From: Brevibacillus_D fluminis_A
GTDB taxonomy: Bacteria > Bacillota > Bacilli > Brevibacillales > Brevibacillaceae
Assembly (NCBI RefSeq): GCF_052072235.1
Contig: NZ_CM125436.1
Coordinates: 5,636,001-5,700,000, forward strand
DNA: 64,000 bases
Direction of reading: 5' to 3'
Shown here: positions 59,457-64,000 of the stretch, piece by piece
Layout: each line of letters opens with the position of its first letter
Position numbering within the stretch: position 1 is the stretch's first letter
Translations under genes and position numbers: made by a program
The notes under the pieces: model-generated
Databases searched by the model: none
What the model was told of the DNA's origin: nothing
Seen by the model: the letters and a program-made list of their open reading frames with translations, nothing else

Positions 59457-60731
59457 ATGAGCTGGCTAACATGGGATGTCAATCTGAAAGTACGCCTGCT
59501 GGGGGAAACGCTGTTCCACGTCTGTTATTGGATGTTTTTCCCCTTTATGGCCCTTCATTTTAGCGAAGCGTTTGGCAAGGATACAGCAGGCATTCTGCTC
59601 ATGCTTCCTCCGCTTCTTGGTGTGTATGCGAGCTTGATCGGGGGGCAAATGGCGGATCGCCTGGGGCGACGCCCCACGATGCTGCTTGGAGCAGGACTGC
59701 AAACGGTCATGCTTGGCCTGTTTACGCTATCGAGTTCCCCCTGGATCGACTATATCGCGTTTATCGGCCTTGGTGTCGGCGGGTCTCTCTACTGGCCTGC
59801 CAGCTCCGCAATGGTTGCGGATTTGACGCCTGAGGAGGATCGTCGCCATGTCTTCGCCACGTTTTATACGGCCATGAACGTTGGGGTGGTATTCGGTCCC
59901 GTCCTCGGCTCGTTCTTTTACATTTACTATCGCACGCCGCTTTTGATCGTCTGTACAGCGGTCACCTTGCTTTATACGCTAGCCATTTTGTTCATCATCA
60001 AGGAGTCGCTGCCGGGCGAGGTGAAAAACCAAGCGGCCCGTTCTACGTTTGGCCTGAAGGAGCAATGGCGCAGTTATTCCGTCATCTTCAGCGACAAAGT
60101 GTTTGCGCTCTACATCATCAGCGGAATTTTGGTCGCAATCATCATGATGCAGCTCGACCTTTACATGGCCGTCTACATCAAGGAATATGTGCCGGTGCAG
60201 CCTTTGTTCAGCTGGGGTGATTTTTCCTTCATGATTGGCGGAACCAAGCTGTTTGGCTGGATGGTCGGCCTGAACGGGCTGCTGGTGGTTTTGTTTACGT
60301 TGGTTGTGACCAACTGGACAGCCAGATGGAATGATCGCCGCGCCTTCATCATCTCTTCGATTATTTTCGGACTCGGGATGGCAATGATGGGGTTGACGAC
60401 AAATGTGTGGCTGCTGTTCGGCTGTATCGCCGTATTGACACTCGGTGAGCTGATCCGTACGCCTGTCGCGCAAAGCTTCGTCAGCAAATATGCGCCGGAA
60501 GACCAGCGGGGGCAATACATGGGTGCGACCACGCTGCAATTTTCGATCGGCCGTTTTTTTGCCCCGCTGCTGATCACCGCGTCCCAGTGGATGCCGCCGC
60601 TTGGGGTGTTTGGCATCATCCTGCTCTGCGGTCTTATCAGCGCGTATCTGTATGTCATCATGTTCCGCAAGCTTCCCGCGACGTTTGGAACAGGAGAGAC
60701 GCATGACAAGGGAACGACTGCGAGCATGTAG
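59457..60731 (+). CDS. MFS multidrug exporter (MdtH-like)
   Basis: A 424-residue permease with about 12 hydrophobic segments. The TM2-TM3 loop GGQMADRLGRRPTMLLGAG is a perfect MFS motif A, and GVVFGPVLGSFFY in TM5 fits motif C of drug:proton antiporters (12-TM group). GGAGG lies upstream of two adjacent ATGs (59454 and 59457); the second has better spacing. It is one of only two plus-strand genes here and sits behind a long structured leader with a terminator, so it is probably induced by an inhibitor rather than always on. Confidence 0.85.
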   Translation: MSWLTWDVNLKVRLLGETLFHVCYWMFFPFMALHFSEAFGKDTAGILLMLPPLLGVYASLIGGQMADRLGRRPTMLLGAGLQTVMLGLFTLSSSPWIDYIAFIGLGVGGSLYWPASSAMVADLTPEEDRRHVFATFYTAMNVGVVFGPVLGSFFYIYYRTPLLIVCTAVTLLYTLAILFIIKESLPGEVKNQAARSTFGLKEQWRSYSVIFSDKVFALYIISGILVAIIMMQLDLYMAVYIKEYVPVQPLFSWGDFSFMIGGTKLFGWMVGLNGLLVVLFTLVVTNWTARWNDRRAFIISSIIFGLGMAMMGLTTNVWLLFGCIAVLTLGELIRTPVAQSFVSKYAPEDQRGQYMGATTLQFSIGRFFAPLLITASQWMPPLGVFGIILLCGLISAYLYVIMFRKLPATFGTGETHDKGTTASM

Positions 60732-60754
60732 GCTTAGTCGGATCGATGTTTATA

Positions 60755-60796
60755 CAAAAAAGGGTTAGCGGCCATTGGTATGCCTCTAACCCTTTT
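60755..60796. terminator. Bidirectional terminator between convergent genes
   Basis: AAAAAGGGTTAG and CTAACCCTTTTT form a long stem with A/T runs on both sides, serving the MFS gene on plus and the SLH-DUF4855 gene on minus. Confidence 0.85.
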
Positions 60797-60799
60797 TCG

Positions 60800-63502
60800 T
60801 TACTTGTTTTGCGGTGCAGCTGGTGCCACCGGCGGCGGCGTGCCTGGTGTTGACGGCGTGCCAGGTGCGGTCGTCGTACCCGGCGTGGTCGCCGAACCAT
60901 CCGCAGGCGGTACCGGCGCCACTTCCGGCATCAAATAATCCGTTTGCTGAAAACGCCCGCGCATCCACTGGTACGTATCGTCATAAACGGCGCGCGCTTG
61001 CGGCGATTTGCTGCGGAACGCCTCCAGCAAGCTTTTGGAACCGTAGTAGTAGGCGTGAACCTTATCCTTATCGATCCCCAGCTTGTGCCCGGCAATCAAC
61101 TGGTTGTAATACGTACGGTAGAAGCGCATGTCCCGAACCATCCGCTCGTCGCCTTCCACCTCGATGCCCATCCCGTACTGATTGGCCACAGCCAAGGTAC
61201 CTTCCACCCGGTCAACCGGGATTTCCTTGTCGCTGTAGAAATTCGGCTGCAGGAACGCATAGTCAAAGCCAAGCGTTTTCCACTCGGTCAGCCCGGCAGC
61301 GCCAAAGTACGGAATCCAGTAAAAGCGCAGCGAATTTTGGTGCACCATCGTGGAAGCGTCCCGGATCAATTCGCGCTCATGCGGCGCCCCGTCATCCACA
61401 AACTCATGGAACCAATAGATTCCCTCCAGCTGCAGATACTTGAAGTCCGCGCTCTTCCAGCGCTTCATCATATCGTTGAAATACCATTCCAACGCCATTT
61501 TGCGGAACTTGTAAGCCCGCTCGTCGCCCACTTTGTCGGCTGCAAAGGAAAACGGGACCATGTCGCTGTAAACTTGCCCGAAGTCGTTTTGCGTCGGCGC
61601 CGGATACGGCAGTGTCAGCACGACTTTTTCCTTCGTCGGATTGTTGACCAGCGTGCCGCGCCGCTCGTTGTATTCCCGCATCGCTTCATTCAGCGCGTCA
61701 AGCTGTCTGCCCCCCAGGAACAGGTCGTCGAGATACGCTTTCCAGCCTTTTTGCGTCGTCTGCAGGTTGGGATACGGCAAAAAGAGGATGCTGTCAAACA
61801 TTTGGTCCAAGACTTTGCCGTCCTGTGAGATATACCCGACAAACGGGAGGAAGTCATCCTTCGTCCACACCCCGCGTTCGGCATAGCCGCCTGAATACGC
61901 CAGCAGCATGTTTTGCAGTCGGTCGCCCGCTTTTTGGTCTTCGAGCGATGTGCGCTCTTTGGCGGGGCCAAGCAGGACAGGGGCAAGAGCAGCAGAGCCG
62001 GTTGATTGCGGCTCATCCGAACCCCAAATTTGCAAGTTGCGCGCGAACACGATCACCTTGACGGGGAATCGGACGCGCACATAGCTCGCCTCCATCTCCG
62101 GCAGACTGACCATCATGGTATGGTTCATCGGGGTCATGTCAGACGGAGAAAAATCGTTAGTCACACTCCCCGCATACCACCAAACTTTCCCGTCCTGGGA
62201 CAGCTCGACCTCCATGCCGGGCGGCAGCTCGACACCTGACTTGCGCTCTTGGCGGAATGTGAGCAGAATGTGCGAAATTCGCTTCGCCTCAGGCAAGGCC
62301 ACCGTCACTTCCCGACCAATCTGGCGGAAATAGCCTGTCCATGCGTCCGATGGCTTGGTCAACCCGCCCACCGGTCCGGGGTATTTTTTCTCCATATCGC
62401 TCAAAAACGTATCAACAGGTCCTGTCGTCTGAATGGAAGTAAAACTATCAGGTCCGTAATTCGTAAATCCTTCTTCCGCTAACCAGTCCGTCGGCAGCGT
62501 GTTCTTTTGTTCGGTCGATGCCGCTGCCTCCCCTTCTTTCGGGGTGCCGTCCGGCGTAATCTCCACGGGGATGGTGACACTTTTTTGCCCGACGGTAACC
62601 GTAATCGTCCCTTTCCCCGCTTTCGGTCCGGCAATAAACGTTCCGTCAGACAAGATCCGGCCAACCTCCGCCTGGTCAAAAGAAAAGATCGGGGAAAAAT
62701 ACAGCTTTTCGCCGTCTTTCGGCGTCACATGAATCTGTTCGCTCGTCCCTGCTACCATCGTCAGCTTGGACTTGTCCACTTCAAAATCGACCTTGGCGAG
62801 CTTTGCCTGTCTTGCCGCGAAAATACGGTCGGCAATGACGGCAGCCTCTCCCCGTGAAACGACACGAGTCGGCGAAAACAGGCCATTGTTCCCCTGCATC
62901 CATTTGATCGATGTGACAGCGGCTACCGCATCCAGGGCATAATCAGCGATTTCCTGCTCATCCTGGTACGCCACCGTCGCTGTGCCTTTCGGAGCTTTTT
63001 CCCCGGCCAGCTCCATCAACCGGTGAAGCACCACGGCCAGCTCTTGGCGTGTCATGCTGTCTCTGGCGCCGAATGTTGCTTCACTTCTTCCTTTGATGAT
63101 TCCCGCTTCTGCCAAAGTCGCGACATAGGCTCCCTGCAGCCCCTCATGCGGGACGTCCTCGAATTGCGGCTCAGCCTGCGCATTCGGCTGCAAGCCAACG
63201 ATTTTTGCCAGCAATGTGGCCGCATCCAGTCGGGAAATCGGGTCGTTCGGTCTGAATTTCCCATCCCCTTTTCCACTCAAAAACTGATTGGCTGCAAGCT
63301 GTTCCACCGCTTTGCGGGCATAGCTGCCAGACAAATCGGTAAAAAGCACAGGTGCGGTGACATTCGACTCAGACGTTGCATTGGGTGTTCCGTTCATCGT
63401 CACCGGAGTGGTGCCCTCTGCTGCCCAGGCCGAATTGGCCAGGAGCGCCGCGCATAAGCCAAGCGCAGCGAGTTTACCGGCGAGATGCTTTCCTCGTTTC
63501 AT
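60800..63502 (-). CDS. SLH / Ig-like / DUF4855 cell-surface protein
   Basis: A 900-residue exported protein. Signal peptide MKRGKHLAGKLAALGLCAAL; three SLH repeats (about residues 45-225, with GKGDGKFRPNDPISRLDAAT and FGARDSMTRQELAVVLHRLM) for wall attachment; a BIG2-type Ig-like domain (about 235-315, GTSEQIHVTPKDGEK ... AGKGTITVTVG); then a ~500-residue DUF4855 region (ISHILLTFRQERKSGVELPP, YLQLEGIYWFHEFVDDGAPH) of unknown role, thought to be glycosidase-like; and a Pro/Thr/Gly/Ala-rich tail. The ATG at 63502 has GAGGAGG upstream. Confidence 0.88.
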   Translation of the reverse strand: MKRGKHLAGKLAALGLCAALLANSAWAAEGTTPVTMNGTPNATSESNVTAPVLFTDLSGSYARKAVEQLAANQFLSGKGDGKFRPNDPISRLDAATLLAKIVGLQPNAQAEPQFEDVPHEGLQGAYVATLAEAGIIKGRSEATFGARDSMTRQELAVVLHRLMELAGEKAPKGTATVAYQDEQEIADYALDAVAAVTSIKWMQGNNGLFSPTRVVSRGEAAVIADRIFAARQAKLAKVDFEVDKSKLTMVAGTSEQIHVTPKDGEKLYFSPIFSFDQAEVGRILSDGTFIAGPKAGKGTITVTVGQKSVTIPVEITPDGTPKEGEAAASTEQKNTLPTDWLAEEGFTNYGPDSFTSIQTTGPVDTFLSDMEKKYPGPVGGLTKPSDAWTGYFRQIGREVTVALPEAKRISHILLTFRQERKSGVELPPGMEVELSQDGKVWWYAGSVTNDFSPSDMTPMNHTMMVSLPEMEASYVRVRFPVKVIVFARNLQIWGSDEPQSTGSAALAPVLLGPAKERTSLEDQKAGDRLQNMLLAYSGGYAERGVWTKDDFLPFVGYISQDGKVLDQMFDSILFLPYPNLQTTQKGWKAYLDDLFLGGRQLDALNEAMREYNERRGTLVNNPTKEKVVLTLPYPAPTQNDFGQVYSDMVPFSFAADKVGDERAYKFRKMALEWYFNDMMKRWKSADFKYLQLEGIYWFHEFVDDGAPHERELIRDASTMVHQNSLRFYWIPYFGAAGLTEWKTLGFDYAFLQPNFYSDKEIPVDRVEGTLAVANQYGMGIEVEGDERMVRDMRFYRTYYNQLIAGHKLGIDKDKVHAYYYGSKSLLEAFRSKSPQARAVYDDTYQWMRGRFQQTDYLMPEVAPVPPADGSATTPGTTTAPGTPSTPGTPPPVAPAAPQNK

Positions 63503-63520
63503 GGTTCCTCCTCTTATCTG

Positions 63521-63555
63521 TAAAAAACTGGAGGGCACCGCTCATTTAGCGGCGC
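63521..63555 (-). terminator. Terminator after the methyltransferase gene
   Basis: GGCGCCGCT pairs with AGCGGTGCC (one G-T pair) around a five-base loop; TTTTTT follows six bases later on the minus strand. Confidence 0.65.
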
Positions 63556-63569
63556 CTGCTGTACATGCA

Positions 63570-64000
63570 TCACTCTTCGTCCTGATTTGTTTCAGGCCGT
63601 TGGACTCTCGGCGGCTTAGGGCCGAAAAACTGATAGAAATCCACCTTGATGTTGCCGTTGTACAGCTTCCGTTTTTTGCTCGCCTGACGGCCGAAAAACT
63701 GTTCAAACTGCTCGTCGGAGGTGATGACGTAATGTGACCATGTATCCAGCTTGCCGAATACTTGTCCCATTTCGCGGTAAAGGCGTTCCACCTCGCGACG
63801 TTCGCTCAGCCGTTCGCCGTATGGCGGGTTACAGATGATATATCCGTATTTTTTCTTCGTCCGCAGCTCGTTCATCGCCATCCGCTGGAAGTGGATTTGA
63901 TCTTCGACGCCCGCTTCCAGCGCGTTTTCACGGGCGATGCGGAGCACTTCCTCGTCAATGTCGGTCCCGACAATCTCGAGCTTGCGGTCATACTGGGCCA
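63570..64000 (-). CDS. THUMP-type rRNA/tRNA guanine N2-methyltransferase (5' part missing)
   Basis: C-terminal ~143 residues of a class I SAM methyltransferase cut by the right edge of the window. Seen: EIVGTDIDEEVLRIARENAL (SAM-binding acidic loop), the catalytic CNPPYGERLSE, and a basic end FFGRQASKKRKLYNGNIKVD. These match the RlmL/YpsC family that methylates guanine in 23S rRNA. The C-terminal TNQDEE tail is short. The THUMP domain expected upstream lies outside the window. Confidence 0.85.
   Translation of the reverse strand, partial: AQYDRKLEIVGTDIDEEVLRIARENALEAGVEDQIHFQRMAMNELRTKKKYGYIICNPPYGERLSERREVERLYREMGQVFGKLDTWSHYVITSDEQFEQFFGRQASKKRKLYNGNIKVDFYQFFGPKPPRVQRPETNQDEE

Noticed and set aside
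1..64000. CRISPR arrays, tRNA or rRNA genes, insertion sequences, prophage genes
   Set aside because: No regularly spaced repeats, no cloverleaf-like sequence, no transposase or integrase motif seen on either strand.

Overview
The window is a chromosomal segment of an endospore-forming Firmicute, most likely Brevibacillus or a close relative in Paenibacillaceae. The reasons are sporulation genes (spoIIR, spo0F, a YhcN/YlaJ-type lipoprotein, a pbpG-like penicillin-binding protein), several SLH-domain surface proteins, moderately high G+C by eye, strong AGGAGG-type ribosome binding sites, and gene order that follows the Bacillus subtilis spoIIR-prfA-tdk-rpmE-rho-glpX-murA-tal-fba-spo0F-pyrG-rpoE-fadF-ywiB-speB-speE-pbpG-ywhD-ywfO-ywgA region. 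The genus is an inference; no rRNA is present. Almost every gene is on the minus strand. The plus-strand exceptions are the penicillin-binding protein at 36232 and an MFS transporter at 59457.

Region by region: 1-5640 carries translation termination (prfA, prmC), the end of spoIIR, thymidine kinase, a photolyase and ribosomal protein L31. 5674-13398 carries a radical SAM protein, a LysM/M23 endopeptidase, rho, and the glpX-murA-fsa-fba carbon and cell-wall block. 13399-16309 carries spo0F, pyrG and rpoE; pyrG has a recognisable CTP-sensing attenuator. 16416-27201 is an acyl-CoA catabolism cluster: fused isobutyryl-CoA mutase, TetR regulator, two acyl-CoA dehydrogenases, 3-hydroxybutyryl-CoA dehydrogenase, thiolase and the FadF electron-transfer protein. 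Three related operator-like sequences link its promoters. 27465-30426 is lysine 2,3-aminomutase with a sigma-54 activator and a -24/-12 promoter. 30487-39544 holds small membrane and conserved proteins, an MFS transporter, an M20 amidohydrolase, the speE-speB polyamine pair, pbpG and ywhD. 39715-49541 is an accessory cell-surface block: two small membrane proteins, a PPC-domain lipase, a 1569-residue secreted protein built from cysteine-paired modules, and two SLH-type proteins. 49742-56610 has ywgA-ywfO and a TetR-controlled RND efflux pump. 56815-64000 has rluD, an M29 aminopeptidase, an MFS exporter behind a long structured leader, an SLH-DUF4855 protein and a truncated rRNA methyltransferase gene.

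The most interesting candidates for something undescribed are two. First, the 330-base leader of the MFS exporter (59125-59456) contains a 9-codon peptide with a good ribosome binding site, whose codons pair with downstream RNA, followed by a terminator; this looks like ribosome-mediated antibiotic-sensing attenuation. Second, the SLH / giant cysteine-module protein cassette has an A+T-rich mosaic block spanning the junction of two genes. No tRNA, rRNA, CRISPR array, insertion sequence or prophage was seen.
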